Assembly: GCA_015863195.1 (NCBI GenBank)
Contig: JACBXO010000006.1
Location: forward strand, 124,001-188,000
Length of the DNA stretch: 64,000 bases
From: Aerococcaceae bacterium DSM 111022
Lineage (GTDB): Bacteria; Bacillota; Bacilli; Lactobacillales; Aerococcaceae
Reading direction: 5' to 3'
Shown: one piece after another, positions 27,422-36,918 of the stretch
Numbering within the stretch: the stretch's first letter is position 1
Layout of the letters: each line of letters starts with the position of its first letter
Made by a program: the position numbers and the translations under genes
Notes under the pieces: model-generated
Database searches by the model: none
What the model was told of the DNA's origin: nothing
The model's input: only the letters and a program-made list of their open reading frames with translations

Positions 27422-29320
27422 CTACTTTTTATTGGCTCCATAGATACGTTTTGGCTTAATATATTGTACAGATAATGACGGCACCGTAATTTCAATTGAA
27501 TAAGGTTGATCATTATAAGGTATATCTTCTGTTTTAAATAATGCCTCTTGTGATTTCCAATTCCCCCCAAACTCTTCCATCTCTGAATTTAATACAATTT
27601 CATAAGTTCCTCTGAAAGGTACACCAACACGTACTTTCTGACGTTCAACAGGTACAAAATTACACATAACTATTGTAAAGTCGCGTGCTAGTTTTCCTTT
27701 ACGAATAAATGATAACTTTCCTTCTTCCAAATCATCTGCTTCAAGTCCCATAAAACCTTCAGGCGAGTGATCTAGCTGGTAGAATGATTTATCATTGATA
27801 GCAAAATTATTTAACGTTTCAATAAAGTGATGATATTCAGTATTATAAGGTTGATTTAAATCTTCCCATTCTAAACCTGAATAGTAACGCCACTCTAAAA
27901 ACTGCCCCAGCTCATTACCCATGAATGATAATTTTTTCCCTGGTTGAGCTTGCATATATCCAAATATTGTTCGTAATGTCGCGAATTGTTGGTAGCGATC
28001 ACCTGGTATTTTTCCAAGCATTGAATCTTTCCCATGAACAACTTCATCATGGGAATAAGGTAAGATATAGCGCTCGTTATATTGATACATAAAGACAAAT
28101 GTCACTAAACGAATATTAGCTGGTCTAAAAAGTGGATCCATTTCAAAGAATTTAAGGGTATCGTTCATCCAACCCATATTCCATTTATAATCGAATCCTA
28201 AACCACCTTCTTCAACAGGATGTGTGATTTTAGGCCAATCACTACTCTCCTCAGCCATCATAATGACATCAGGAAATTCTTCGTGGATAACAGTATTTAG
28301 CCTTTGTAAGAAGCGAATCCCTTCTCGGCTATGATTCGTCCCATCTTCATTAGGTGTCCAAGGTCCTTCATCAAAATCAAGATAAAGAATACTTGATACC
28401 GCATCAACCCGAAGTCCATCGATATGAAATTCACGAATCCAATACAATGCATTTGAAATTAAAAAACTTTGAACTTGATTTTTACCTAAATCAAAGTTTA
28501 ATGTTCCCCAGGCAATATTATTCGCTCGATTGTAATCTTCATATTCATAAGTTGGAGAACCATCATAAAAGGCCAAGGCGTTTTGATTGCGATTAAAATG
28601 CCCTGGTACCCAGTCCATAAATACGCCTAATCCAGCTTCGTGTGCTTTATTGACAAAATAATGTAAATCTTCAGGCGTACCAAAACGAGCTGCAACAGCA
28701 TAATAACCTGTTATTTGATATCCCCAGGATGCATCCAACGGATGATCCATTAAAGGCATTAACTCAATGTGGGTGTAGCCCATCTTTTTGACATAAGGCA
28801 CTAATTCATCCGCTAATTCAGAAAGGTTGTAAAGTGTTCCGTCTTCATGTTGCTTCCAACTTGAAGCATGTACTTCATAAATATTTAGTGGACTTTCAAA
28901 ATGGTCTGCACGCTTTCGACGTTGCATCCACCGACTATCTTTCCACTTCATATCCGGGATATCCCAAACAATGCTTGCATCTTTAGGTGCATCTTCAAAG
29001 CGGTACGCAAATGGATCGATTTTATACTCTGTATAACCTCGTCCATTATCAATCGCATACTTATAATGGTCACCTTTTTCAGCATTTTCTATATCAATTG
29101 TCCACATTCCTCCAGGAACCTTTTCCATTGATGATAGTGACCATTCATTAAAATCGCCCTGAATTTTTACTTGAAATGCATTAGGTGCCCAAACAGTAAA
29201 TTTATATCCTTTTTCCAAAGGAACAGCTCCTAAGAACCGATAAGCACTTGTGTGAGTACCATGATTATAGAAATAAGTTTCTTTATTTAAATCAAGACCA
29301 GGATCTATAACGTCAGACAT
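27422..29320 (-). CDS. glgB: 1,4-alpha-glucan branching enzyme
   Basis: GH13 enzyme that forms alpha-1,6 branches in glycogen. An N-terminal CBM48-like domain (VWAPNAFQVKIQGDFNEW) precedes the catalytic domain with GLRVDAVSS (nucleophile Asp), MAEESSDWP (acid Glu) and LPYSHDEVVHG. ATG 29320 is chosen because GAGGTG lies six nt upstream; the frame start at 29329 is inside that site. 632 residues. First gene of the glg operon; glgC follows after 39 bp. Confidence 0.96.
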   Translation of the reverse strand: MSDVIDPGLDLNKETYFYNHGTHTSAYRFLGAVPLEKGYKFTVWAPNAFQVKIQGDFNEWSLSSMEKVPGGMWTIDIENAEKGDHYKYAIDNGRGYTEYKIDPFAYRFEDAPKDASIVWDIPDMKWKDSRWMQRRKRADHFESPLNIYEVHASSWKQHEDGTLYNLSELADELVPYVKKMGYTHIELMPLMDHPLDASWGYQITGYYAVAARFGTPEDLHYFVNKAHEAGLGVFMDWVPGHFNRNQNALAFYDGSPTYEYEDYNRANNIAWGTLNFDLGKNQVQSFLISNALYWIREFHIDGLRVDAVSSILYLDFDEGPWTPNEDGTNHSREGIRFLQRLNTVIHEEFPDVIMMAEESSDWPKITHPVEEGGLGFDYKWNMGWMNDTLKFFEMDPLFRPANIRLVTFVFMYQYNERYILPYSHDEVVHGKDSMLGKIPGDRYQQFATLRTIFGYMQAQPGKKLSFMGNELGQFLEWRYYSGLEWEDLNQPYNTEYHHFIETLNNFAINDKSFYQLDHSPEGFMGLEADDLEEGKLSFIRKGKLARDFTIVMCNFVPVERQKVRVGVPFRGTYEIVLNSEMEEFGGNWKSQEALFKTEDIPYNDQPYSIEITVPSLSVQYIKPKRIYGANKK

Positions 29321-29672
29321 CAATTTCACCTCATTCTATTAATCTTGCTTAATCAAATTTTAACGCTGAATTTTTCACATCAAAAAGTGATAACGTTTCC
29401 TTTACTTAAGTATCAGATTCATCGTTAACTATAGTATACCAATTTTATTTTAATTTTGCTTTAATTTTAGGAGCTTTTTTGAAAATGTTTTACATTTTTT
29501 CATAAAAATGCATAACGATAGGGTTTTAAAAGGGTTTTTTGTCTAAATTATTAGGTCAATTTCATCCTTTTTATTCATTCTTGGTCGTTTTTAAATGTTT
29601 TTGACAATGATTTATAACATAAATATATATTTACTAAATAACATTTATACAATATCGAAGTGAAATTTTACG
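29321..29672 (-). promoter_or_regulatory. glg operon leader and promoter region
   Basis: About 350 bp without a gene. On the minus strand a TGG-extended -10 TATACT lies at 29433-29438 with a poor -35. A LacI/CcpA-type operator-like GTGATAACGTTTCC lies at 29387-29400, inside the predicted transcript; its core resembles the sites at the glgP promoter (40772 and 40795). The element CTAAATTATTAGGTCAATTT at 29543-29562 is repeated exactly at 47397-47416. The rest is AT-rich with no other signal. Confidence 0.5.
29543..29562. repeat. 20-bp element, copy 1
   Basis: CTAAATTATTAGGTCAATTT, identical to 47397-47416. It lies about 225 bp upstream of glgB. Confidence 0.6.
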
Positions 29673-29832
29673 TAAATAAAAAAGCCCCCAGAGAAAATTT
29701 CTCTGGGGGCTTTCGCGAATATGTGAGTCATGTTCACGGCACTTCTCACCATACCAGCCTTCCCGACTTTGAGATTAAACTCGAGGTATGTCGCTTGAAT
29801 GTGACCAATCAGGTCACTATTCGGCTCATCGG
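29673..29832 (-). ncRNA. candidate free-standing small RNA, about 160 nt
   Basis: A promoter (29839-29867) and a strong terminator (29681-29713) define a minus-strand transcript of about 160 nt with no convincing coding frame. Predicted elements in order: GTGACC/GGTCAC hairpin; CATACC/GGTATG stem enclosing a small GAG/CTC hairpin; GTGAG/CTCAC hairpin; terminator. It has clearly higher GC than its surroundings, typical of structured RNA. It does not match 6S, SRP, tmRNA, RNase P, T-box or common riboswitch signatures that I know. It ends about 350 nt before glgB, so it could also be a long leader with an attenuator. Confidence 0.55.
29681..29713 (-). terminator. terminator of the candidate small RNA
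   Basis: GCCCCCAGAGAAA pairs with TTTCTCTGGGGGC, the strongest hairpin in the region, followed on the minus strand by a T-run. Confidence 0.85.
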
Positions 29833-29838
29833 ACTTAT

Positions 29839-29867
29839 AGTATACCATATGAAGTGATGATAGGTAA
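29839..29867 (-). promoter_or_regulatory. promoter of the candidate small RNA
   Basis: Minus strand: -35 TTACCT, 17-bp spacer, -10 TATACT with TGG before it. Confidence 0.55.
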
Positions 29868-29962
29868 ATAGGAAAAGACATATTACTGACATCAGTCTAT
29901 TGTTTTATAAAAATGAAGATGTAACTTTTGAGTACCAGATTTTTCTATTTAAATAACAAAAA

Positions 29963-29999
29963 AGACAGAAACCTGACACTTTTATGTCACTTTCTGCCT
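29963..29999 (-). terminator. terminator after the glyoxalase gene
   Basis: AGACAGAAACCTGACA pairs imperfectly with TGTCACTTTCTGCCT, then six Ts on the minus strand. Confidence 0.78.
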
Positions 30000-30043
30000 A
30001 TTGTTATTATGAAATTTCATTTTGATGTCGATAAACGTTGATA

Positions 30044-30433
30044 TTATGATGCGTATTTATCTCTCATAACTTCTAGTCTATATCCATCTGGATCAGTTAC
30101 AAAGAAGTAAGTTGGTTCACTACCTGGTAAGCCTTTTAGATCTGTTGTTTTGTACCCAGAATCTAAACATTTTTGGTGTGCGTCTTCTAAATCCTCAACA
30201 GAAATTGCTAAGTGACTAAAACCATTACCAATTTCATAAGGACCTTCACCATAATTATATGTTAATTCTAACTCAAAGTTATCACCTGGTAATTGTAAAT
30301 ATACTAAATCGAAACCATCATCTGGAAAATCACGGCGACGGTTAATTTCAAAGTCAAATACCTCAGTATAAAATTTTAATGATGCATCTAAATCTTGAAC
30401 ACGATAACACGCGTGTAATAAACGTTGTGACAT
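30044..30433 (-). CDS. gloA: lactoylglutathione lyase (glyoxalase I)
   Basis: VOC-fold metalloenzyme that isomerises the hemithioacetal of methylglyoxal and a thiol. LLHACYRVQDLDASLKFY (metal His), FELELTYNYG (metal Glu), GFSHLAISVED (His) and RLEVMRD (Glu) form the expected site. ATG 30433 is chosen, 8 nt after AAGGAG; the frame start at 30442 lies inside that site. 129 residues. Downstream of cdd, with its own terminator. Confidence 0.92.
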   Translation of the reverse strand: MSQRLLHACYRVQDLDASLKFYTEVFDFEINRRRDFPDDGFDLVYLQLPGDNFELELTYNYGEGPYEIGNGFSHLAISVEDLEDAHQKCLDSGYKTTDLKGLPGSEPTYFFVTDPDGYRLEVMRDKYAS

Positions 30434-30502
30434 AAACTTCACTCCTTCATATTTTATAATGTAAACGTAACAAATTAAGTTTGATAATTCAATTAAATGA
30501 CC

Positions 30503-30913
30503 TTAAATATCCATAGAATCAAATGCAAATGGTACTAAATCATCCAGAGTGACTGTTTTAGTTTCACCATCTTGACGTGTTAAAATAACCGGCATTGACT
30601 TATCACAAAACTCAATCATAACTTGTCGGCAGATGCTACATGGAGGCAGAAACTCTTCGGTTTCTCCTGCAACAGCAATCGCTTTAAAATCTCCTGCTTT
30701 GTATCCTTGAGTGACCGCTGTAAATAGAGCAGTTCTCTCTGCACAGTTTGTCGCTCCAAAAGACACATTTTCTATATTGATACCATCAATTATAGTGTCG
30801 TCTGCAAGTAATAATGCTGCTCCTACTGGAAAGTTAGAATACGGCGCATATGCATTCTCGCAATTTTTTTTCGCAACTTCGACTAATTCTGTTTTTGCTT
30901 TTTCACTAATCAT
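30503..30913 (-). CDS. cdd: cytidine deaminase
   Basis: Homotetrameric zinc enzyme of pyrimidine salvage: cytidine or deoxycytidine to the uridine form. Zinc motif NCAERTA with the catalytic Glu, and PPCSICRQ with the second and third Cys. 136 residues. The start overlaps the end of the secreted-protein gene by 8 bp, so translation is probably coupled, an unexpected pairing for a housekeeping salvage gene. Confidence 0.95.
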   Translation of the reverse strand: MISEKAKTELVEVAKKNCENAYAPYSNFPVGAALLLADDTIIDGINIENVSFGATNCAERTALFTAVTQGYKAGDFKAIAVAGETEEFLPPCSICRQVMIEFCDKSMPVILTRQDGETKTVTLDDLVPFAFDSMDI

Positions 30914-31988
30914 GAGCTTCCTCCTCGGTTTCTACAAATTCAATTTTATATTCTCCTTCAGCATTTAGTAACGCTGTGAGTACTTTGTTGTTTTCGTTAT
31001 CTAAACGAATCCAAGCAAACCGTTCTGTTTCATCCGCCTGATTATATTGCTTAATTGTGGGTGAACCCAAGTTGTCAAATAATTCTTGAGATGAAAATGT
31101 TTTGTTTAAATCCAAATCTTGTGGAAATGCAGTATATATGTCGGGTGTGTAATTATTCAATGTCACCAATGATTGAGTGCCTTGAGTAACTTCTAATTTA
31201 ACAAAATCACTCTCGGTACTACCATAGTAGATATCACTTACTTCTGTCGTTTCATCCGGTTGATTTAAATTGATATCCCCTGCCGTTTTTAACGAATCAT
31301 AAGCCTCAATTACTTCTTGTGTTTGATAATTTGTTTCAGTATCAATCCAGACTGGTTCATCTATAAATTCTTCATAATTTAACTCTGTTTCTTCATTAGA
31401 AGCATCTTCAGCTTCAACCCCTGGTATATCAGGCAACTCAGTCACATCAATTAGAATATCTAACTCTGGAAACAAAGCTTCTAAAGTTAACAATTGACTA
31501 TCAATGATATGTGTACTGTATTCATGTTGTGACTCACTGCTACCACTTTCAATGATAAAGTAATCTTCTTGGTCACTGTTTAATTTAATTTTTGCGTTTT
31601 GGTCTCCTGAGTATCCTTCGCCTATTAGCTCTTGATTACTAGAATAATCTGTCCAACCATAATAAACCAAGAAATCATCCACAAAATATAAAACAATCTC
31701 AATTGCCTCGTCATCATAAAAATATGTAACAAGTTCTTGATTTTCACTCTGATACTGAAACTCTTCGGCAAAAGATAATTGATTCACTGGAATATCCTCA
31801 ATCACACTACCCTGAGTGTCTTGTGAGTCTAGTGATAAAGACTCCTTTAATAATTCAAAATCTTGTTTGGCACTATTTTCAATTTTTGTTGGCAGTTCAG
31901 TTTCTTGCGCTGAAACAATCATAGTTATTGGCACCGTTACTGCAGATAATATCAAACCGATGCTTAACAGTAAAATACTCTTCTTCAT
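30906..31988 (-). CDS. secreted or membrane-anchored protein of unknown function
   Basis: I do not recognise this 360-residue protein. It has an N-terminal signal sequence (MKK, then a hydrophobic core ILLLSIGLILSAVTVPITMIVSA, cleavage plausible after SA-Q) and then an acidic, Ser/Glu/Asp-rich ectodomain without cysteines. No C-terminal sorting motif is visible. Its ATG overlaps the stop of the glutaredoxin-like gene as TAATG, with GAGGAAT before it. Two-domain architecture is possible from the two similar SxxxF/Y blocks, but I cannot name a fold. Confidence 0.75.
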   Translation of the reverse strand: MKKSILLLSIGLILSAVTVPITMIVSAQETELPTKIENSAKQDFELLKESLSLDSQDTQGSVIEDIPVNQLSFAEEFQYQSENQELVTYFYDDEAIEIVLYFVDDFLVYYGWTDYSSNQELIGEGYSGDQNAKIKLNSDQEDYFIIESGSSESQHEYSTHIIDSQLLTLEALFPELDILIDVTELPDIPGVEAEDASNEETELNYEEFIDEPVWIDTETNYQTQEVIEAYDSLKTAGDINLNQPDETTEVSDIYYGSTESDFVKLEVTQGTQSLVTLNNYTPDIYTAFPQDLDLNKTFSSQELFDNLGSPTIKQYNQADETERFAWIRLDNENNKVLTALLNAEGEYKIEFVETEEEAHD

Positions 31989-32242
31989 TATAATTCCTCT
32001 AGTTCTGATAAGGAAAGAATGATACGACCATCGTCAATTAATAATGATGGAACCCCAACACTCCCCGCTTCTTTTACAGAGTTATACTCATCACGATTGT
32101 CTCGCAATTTTAGAAATTGCTTTAAATTTGGCATCGAATCTGTTATATTTATTTCTTGATAGTCGATGTTCTTATCCTGTAATTTTTGTACAAAAGCAGG
32201 AGTATCAGGACACTTATCACTAAAAAATAGTGTATACTTCAT
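31988..32242 (-). CDS. glutaredoxin-like protein
   Basis: 84-residue thioredoxin-fold protein: KYTLFFSDKCPDTPAFVQ with a CPDT active site (one Cys), the cis-proline region VGVPSLLIDDG, and a short C-terminal helix. It belongs to the small glutaredoxin-related group with a single N-terminal cysteine. RBS AGAGGTG. First gene of the run to cdd and gloA; the redox partner is unknown. Confidence 0.82.
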   Translation of the reverse strand: MKYTLFFSDKCPDTPAFVQKLQDKNIDYQEINITDSMPNLKQFLKLRDNRDEYNSVKEAGSVGVPSLLIDDGRIILSLSELEEL

Positions 32243-32329
32243 TTAATCACCTCTTTTTTTATGGTTATTGTCTATCTTAGATTATCATAAAATTGGAAGA
32301 TTGTCTCAAATAATATTCAGGAGGATCTC

Positions 32330-33187
32330 ATGTCAAATAATCAAATCTATGATGCTGCTCATTCAAATGACAGTTGGTTTTTAAGATTCATTAAAGGTAT
32401 TTTTATTGGTTCAGGTTTTATCGTTCCAGGTGTTTCTGGAGGAGCTCTAGCCGCAGTTTTCGGATTATATGAACAAATCATTCGCTTTTTAGCTAATATC
32501 ACAAAAGATTTTGTAGAAAATGTTAAGTATTTTATCCCTGTTGGTTTAGGTGGTCTAACCGGACTCGTTGTTTTCTCATGGGGAGTAAGTTTCTTCTTAG
32601 GCAACTTCGAAACAATTGTTTTATGGTTTTTTGTAGGTGCTATTGTTGGTACACTACCAGCCCTCTGGAGACAAGCTGGTGAACAAGGGCGCAGTCAAAA
32701 AGATATCATCATTTCAGTTGTTACTTTTATCTTAGGGTTCATCCTGTTACAATTTGGAGCCTCATTTTTCACAGGTTCAGTTGGTGCTAATTTCTTTACT
32801 TGGATGATTTGTGGTTTCTTGATTGCGTTAGGAATTTTAGTTCCAGGATTAAGCCCTTCAAACTTCATTCTTTATATGGGCCTATACGAGCAGATGTCTG
32901 ATGGTTTTAAAACTTTAGACTTATCTATTATTATTCCGATTGCTATTGGTGGCGCACTAACAATTTTTGGATTAGCAAAATTCTTTGAGAAAATTTTCGA
33001 ACGCCATTATAGTCCATTCTTCCACTTCATTTTCGGTATTGTTATTGCCTCAACATTGATGATTATTCCGATTGGAGATGCTTACGCCGGTTTTGGTTTT
33101 ATGCAATACGCATTATGTGTTGTAATGCTTGCATTAGGAACTTGGGGTGGTTGGTGGATGACCAATTTAGAGGAAAAATACAAATAA
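32330..33187 (+). CDS. DUF368 family undecaprenyl-phosphate translocase
   Basis: Polytopic membrane protein (285 residues, about eight hydrophobic segments). DUF368 members such as PopT recycle undecaprenyl phosphate from the outer to the inner face of the membrane for cell-wall synthesis. Inverted-repeat motifs are visible: IGSGFIVPGVSGGALAAVFGLYE near the N-terminus and LGILVPGLSPSNFILYMGLYE in the middle, each with the PG-S hallmark. AGGAGG before the ATG; single gene, convergent with the leu operon. Confidence 0.88.
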   Translation: MSNNQIYDAAHSNDSWFLRFIKGIFIGSGFIVPGVSGGALAAVFGLYEQIIRFLANITKDFVENVKYFIPVGLGGLTGLVVFSWGVSFFLGNFETIVLWFFVGAIVGTLPALWRQAGEQGRSQKDIIISVVTFILGFILLQFGASFFTGSVGANFFTWMICGFLIALGILVPGLSPSNFILYMGLYEQMSDGFKTLDLSIIIPIAIGGALTIFGLAKFFEKIFERHYSPFFHFIFGIVIASTLMIIPIGDAYAGFGFMQYALCVVMLALGTWGGWWMTNLEEKYK

Positions 33188-33190
33188 TTA

Positions 33191-33232
33191 AAAAAGATCA
33201 TCTAGCCAATAACTTGGTGAGATGGTCTTTTT
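33191..33232. terminator. bidirectional terminator, DUF368 / leu operon
   Basis: AAAAAGATCATCT pairs with AGATGGTCTTTTT around a 16-nt loop between convergent genes. Confidence 0.8.
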
Positions 33233-33245
33233 GTATTTTCCCTTT

Positions 33246-33854
33246 TTAATGTGCGTAAAACGGCGCCCATTTATCTTCGTAGGCCTCGATTTCATCATGA
33301 AATTCTAGTGTTTCAGTAATATCATCAATCCCATTTAATAATTTATGGCGCCATTCATCATCTATTTTAAATTGATATTCTTTCTTTGGCGTAAAAATAA
33401 TTTGTTGTTCTAAATCTACAGCAATTTCAACATCAGCAGGCAATTCATATAATTCTAAACGGTCTTCTAGTGGCAATGTTAATGCTAACAATCCATTTTT
33501 TAAACTATTCATATAAAAAATATCTGAAAATGATCCCGCGATAACTACTTTAAATCCATAGTCTGTTAAGCCCCAAACCGCATGTTCACGCGAAGATCCT
33601 CCAGCAAAGTTTTCACCTGTAACTATTATAGTGGCATCCTTGTGTTCAGGAAAGTTCAACGGGAACGCCATATTTGGTTCGCGAGATTCTGGATATTCTT
33701 CACTAATCATATACCGCCAATTCGCAAATAAAAATTCACCAAAACCTGACTTAGTAATATGACTTAAATATCGGCTAGGCATTAATTGGTCTGTATTGAT
33801 ATTATCATCTCTTAAAGCTACCGTTGTTCCTTTATGTATTTTAAATGGATCCAT
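33246..33854 (-). CDS. leuD: 3-isopropylmalate dehydratase small subunit
   Basis: Swivelling subunit of isopropylmalate isomerase, which converts 2- to 3-isopropylmalate with LeuC. The substrate-binding signature [15 protein letters not shown] is intact (SSREHA at residues 87-92), with [13 protein letters not shown] and SGFGEFLF upstream. The ATG at 33854 with GGAGGTG is chosen; it overlaps leuC by 14 bp. 202 residues. This is the functional copy; a degenerate relative lies at 35256-35861. Confidence 0.95.
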   Translation of the reverse strand: MDPFKIHKGTTVALRDDNINTDQLMPSRYLSHITKSGFGEFLFANWRYMISEEYPESREPNMAFPLNFPEHKDATIIVTGENFAGGSSREHAVWGLTDYGFKVVIAGSFSDIFYMNSLKNGLLALTLPLEDRLELYELPADVEIAVDLEQQIIFTPKKEYQFKIDDEWRHKLLNGIDDITETLEFHDEIEAYEDKWAPFYAH

Positions 33855-35238
33855 GGTATTGCACCTCCAGGTCATCTAAACGCGTATCATAGAAGTGTCC
33901 CTTTACAGCAGCAAGCACTGCCATTGCTGGGCTACAAATATGTGTCCGTGACTCGGGTCCTTGCCGTCCTTCAAAATTCCGGTTAGTTGTTGAAGCCGCA
34001 TGTTTTCTAGGTGGCACTTGATCACCATTCATCGAAATACACGCTGAGCACCCTGGGTCACGCCATTCAAATCCAGCATCAATGTACATTTGAGCAATAC
34101 CCATTTCCTCTGCTTGAGTTTTCACTGGACGAGAACCTGGAACTACGATCGCATTGATGTGGTCTGCAACTTTGCGTCCTTTAATATATTTAGCGCCAGC
34201 GACTAAATCTTCTAACCGAGCATTTGTACAAGAACCGATGAATACAAATTCCAGAGGTATTTCATCAAATGACATACCTGGTTCTAAGTCCATATACTCA
34301 TAAGCTCGTTCATCATTATGGTCAGATATCTCAGGAAAAGCTTCATTATAAGGTAGCCCCATAGATGGCGTGGTCCCCCATGTAACATAAGGGGCTAATT
34401 CTGCCACATCCAATACTAATTCATCATCAAACACTGCATCATCATCGGTATATAATGTTTTCCAATATTCCACTGCTGATTCAAAGTTTTTAGGTGCTTT
34501 ACGACGGCCTTCAACATAGTCAAAGGTTTTCTGGTCGGGTGCAACCAAACCGAATTTCGCACCAAACTCAACCGCCATATTACATAAAGTCATTCGCCCT
34601 TCTATTGATAAATTTTCAATTGCTTCACCTGCAAATTCAATGGCATAACCTGTTGCATAATCAGTTCCATATTTGTGAATAAGGTGCAAAATAATATCTT
34701 TAGCATAAACTCCTGACTGCAACTCGCCAATAACATTAATACGCATTAATTTTGGTTTTTTCTGCCATAATGCTTGAGTAGCAAAAACATGCTCAACTTC
34801 AGATGAACCGATACCAAATGATATTGCCCCAAAAGCACCATTTGTCGCAGTATGCGAATCGCCACAAACAATGGTTTTTCCTGGTTGACTAGACCCAGTC
34901 TCTGGCCCAACCATATGGACTATCCCTTGTTCAGCACTACCATGATCTAATAACTCAACACCAAATTCTTCACAGTTACGCTGGAGCGTTTCAACTTGTT
35001 TTTTTGCAATTGGATTAGCAAAATTAAAAATATCTTTTGTGGGATTATTATGATCGATGGTTGCTAATGTTTTTTCAGGTGCTTGTAATTTTCGTCCTTC
35101 ATTTCGTAAACTTTCAAATCCTTGCGGTGAAGTCACTTCATGAATCAAATGCAAATCAATATATAATAGTTGAGAATCCCCATCTTCACCAGCCAAGACA
35201 TGTGGTTCCCATATTTTTTCAAACAGCGTTTTCCCCAT
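33841..35238 (-). CDS. leuC: 3-isopropylmalate dehydratase large subunit
   Basis: Aconitase-family 4Fe-4S protein. Cluster cysteines lie in [11 protein letters not shown] and [38 protein letters not shown] and [10 protein letters not shown] are also conserved. 465 residues, full length. AGGAGG before the ATG; 17 bp from the LeuD-like gene. Confidence 0.97.
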   Translation of the reverse strand: MGKTLFEKIWEPHVLAGEDGDSQLLYIDLHLIHEVTSPQGFESLRNEGRKLQAPEKTLATIDHNNPTKDIFNFANPIAKKQVETLQRNCEEFGVELLDHGSAEQGIVHMVGPETGSSQPGKTIVCGDSHTATNGAFGAISFGIGSSEVEHVFATQALWQKKPKLMRINVIGELQSGVYAKDIILHLIHKYGTDYATGYAIEFAGEAIENLSIEGRMTLCNMAVEFGAKFGLVAPDQKTFDYVEGRRKAPKNFESAVEYWKTLYTDDDAVFDDELVLDVAELAPYVTWGTTPSMGLPYNEAFPEISDHNDERAYEYMDLEPGMSFDEIPLEFVFIGSCTNARLEDLVAGAKYIKGRKVADHINAIVVPGSRPVKTQAEEMGIAQMYIDAGFEWRDPGCSACISMNGDQVPPRKHAASTTNRNFEGRQGPESRTHICSPAMAVLAAVKGHFYDTRLDDLEVQYHGSI

Positions 35239-35255
35239 AATATCCTCCTTTATTT

Positions 35256-35861
35256 TTATTCGTCAAATGATTGATAATTTGCTTCATACAAAGCCAATGC
35301 ATTTTTATATTTTAGCGTATAATCTATTAAATCCATACCCTGACTTAAAAAGTTCTTTGCACCAGGATCAACATCGAATGAAATCATATCATTATCCAAT
35401 TGAATAATTTCATTGGGTAAATCAATCTGAATTTTTTTCTCAGAATAAGTCTTTAGCTTTTCAAAATCATTTACTGATACTGTAATTAGTAATACCCCTT
35501 TTTGTAATGCCACTTGATAGTAATCTTGAATCAAAATTTCTGTTGATATTAAAACGCGTATATTATAGTCTATTAATCCTAGTATCGAAGCTAGTGGTTC
35601 TATATCTAGTTCTGGATCCCAGTGACCAAATGAGGGTTGTACTAATAATACTTTATCCTCACCCTGGTATCTATCTAAAACAAAATCAGGATTTATCCGG
35701 CGAGGTAAACCAGGCTCATATTTCTCTCTAAAAAAGAGAAACTCACTATAACCACTCGTACTTAATTGTTTTTCAAATGCTGATGGTAAAATATCCTTTA
35801 AGTGCCAAGGATAATCTGAAAAATCTACGACTCGTCCTGTAAGTTGGTTTATCGTCTTCAA
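35256..35861 (-). CDS. degenerate LeuD-like protein lacking the active-site signature
   Basis: 201 residues, same length and layout as LeuD but strongly diverged. SGYSEFLFF aligns with [18 protein letters not shown] with the family's [24 protein letters not shown] with [16 protein letters not shown], and [22 protein letters not shown] with the C-terminal hallmark of LeuD. At the substrate site, residues 76-87 read [12 protein letters not shown] where GSSREHA should be, so isomerase activity is not expected. The frame is intact, with a TTG start and a weak ribosome site (TAGG). It lies between leuB and leuC in the operon. Likely a structural or regulatory partner of LeuC, or a repurposed protein; the homology call is mine by eye. 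Confidence 0.65.
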   Translation of the reverse strand: MKTINQLTGRVVDFSDYPWHLKDILPSAFEKQLSTSGYSEFLFFREKYEPGLPRRINPDFVLDRYQGEDKVLLVQPSFGHWDPELDIEPLASILGLIDYNIRVLISTEILIQDYYQVALQKGVLLITVSVNDFEKLKTYSEKKIQIDLPNEIIQLDNDMISFDVDPGAKNFLSQGMDLIDYTLKYKNALALYEANYQSFDE

Positions 35862-35868
35862 AATATGC

Positions 35869-36909
35869 CTACTTTCTAAGTTCTGTAATCACTGCTTGAG
35901 TGAATGATTCCGTAGATTCATTACCACCCATATCTTTTGACATGACACCTCGAGCCATTACTGTCTCCGCTGCCTTTTCGATTTTTTCTGCCAAAGCAAA
36001 CTCTTCAAAGCTAGTTCGCAACATCATCGTAATTGAATAAATCATCGACATCGGATTAGCTAAGTTTTTTCCTGCTATATCGGGCGCTGATCCATGAATC
36101 GGCTCATATAATCCAAGACCATCCTCATTCAATGATGCAGAAGGCATCATTCCTAAAGACCCCGTAATAACAGAGGCTTCATCTGATAAGATATCTCCAA
36201 ATAAATTAGCGGTTACTACGACGTCAAAATCAGTTGGATTAGTCACTAATTTCATCGAAGCTGCGTCTATGTATAGATGTTCAACCCGAACATCTGGATA
36301 CTGAGGTGCAATTTCGTTAACAATTCGACGCCATAAACGACTGGTAGATAAAACATTTGCTTTATCTACAGATGTTAAATGCTTCTTACGATTTTGCGCT
36401 TGTTGGAAAGCTAAATGTATAATCCGCTCAACTTCTTTACGTGTATAATGCGTCGTATCTAAAGCTTCGTCCTCTTGCTCCCATTTTGGTTCACCAAAGT
36501 ATAAGCCACCTGTTAATTCACGAACAATAAGCATATCCGTTCCCTTTACAATCTCCGCTTTCAAAGGGGAACGATTAATTAACGTTTCATTTAGTTGGAT
36601 AGGACGCAAATTCGAAAAAAGACCTAAGGCCTTACGCATTTGTAGTAATCCCATCTCTGGTGTATTTTCAGCTTGTTCCCATTTCGGGCCACCAATTGCC
36701 CCAAGTAGAATTGCATCTGATTTCAGGCAAGCTTCACGAGTTATTTCAGGAAATGGATGCCCTTTTGAATCAATTGCATCTCCACCAATAGCATGCTCTT
36801 CTATTTGATAATCAAATTTCCCTACGCTAGCCACTTCAAGTATATTTAGAGCGGCTTCCATTATTTCTGGTCCAATACCGTCTCCCGGTAATGTTACAAT
36901 TTTCTTCAT
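35869..36909 (-). CDS. leuB: 3-isopropylmalate dehydrogenase
   Basis: NAD-dependent oxidative decarboxylation of 3-isopropylmalate. Motifs: LPGDGIGPEI, LLGAIGGPKW, LRPIQLNE, RELTGGLYFGEPK, VDKANVL and the metal-site NLFGDILSDEAS followed by GSAPDIAGKNLANP. 346 residues; AGGAGG before the ATG. Between leuA (10 bp) and the LeuD-like gene. Confidence 0.97.
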   Translation of the reverse strand: MKKIVTLPGDGIGPEIMEAALNILEVASVGKFDYQIEEHAIGGDAIDSKGHPFPEITREACLKSDAILLGAIGGPKWEQAENTPEMGLLQMRKALGLFSNLRPIQLNETLINRSPLKAEIVKGTDMLIVRELTGGLYFGEPKWEQEDEALDTTHYTRKEVERIIHLAFQQAQNRKKHLTSVDKANVLSTSRLWRRIVNEIAPQYPDVRVEHLYIDAASMKLVTNPTDFDVVVTANLFGDILSDEASVITGSLGMMPSASLNEDGLGLYEPIHGSAPDIAGKNLANPMSMIYSITMMLRTSFEEFALAEKIEKAAETVMARGVMSKDMGGNESTESFTQAVITELRK

Positions 36910-36918
36910 GGTTTCCTC

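Noticed and set aside
29673-29832. Identification of the small RNA as 6S, SRP, cobalamin riboswitch or T-box
   Set aside because: A GGGAAGGC-type stretch recalls cobalamin and SRP motifs, but the B12 box, the SRP GGAA apical stem and the T-box GGTGGTACCGCG are absent.
29645-29881. 78-codon minus-strand frame and 65-codon plus-strand frame over the small RNA region
   Set aside because: No ribosome sites, no recognisable protein; both run through the terminator hairpin and the structured stems.
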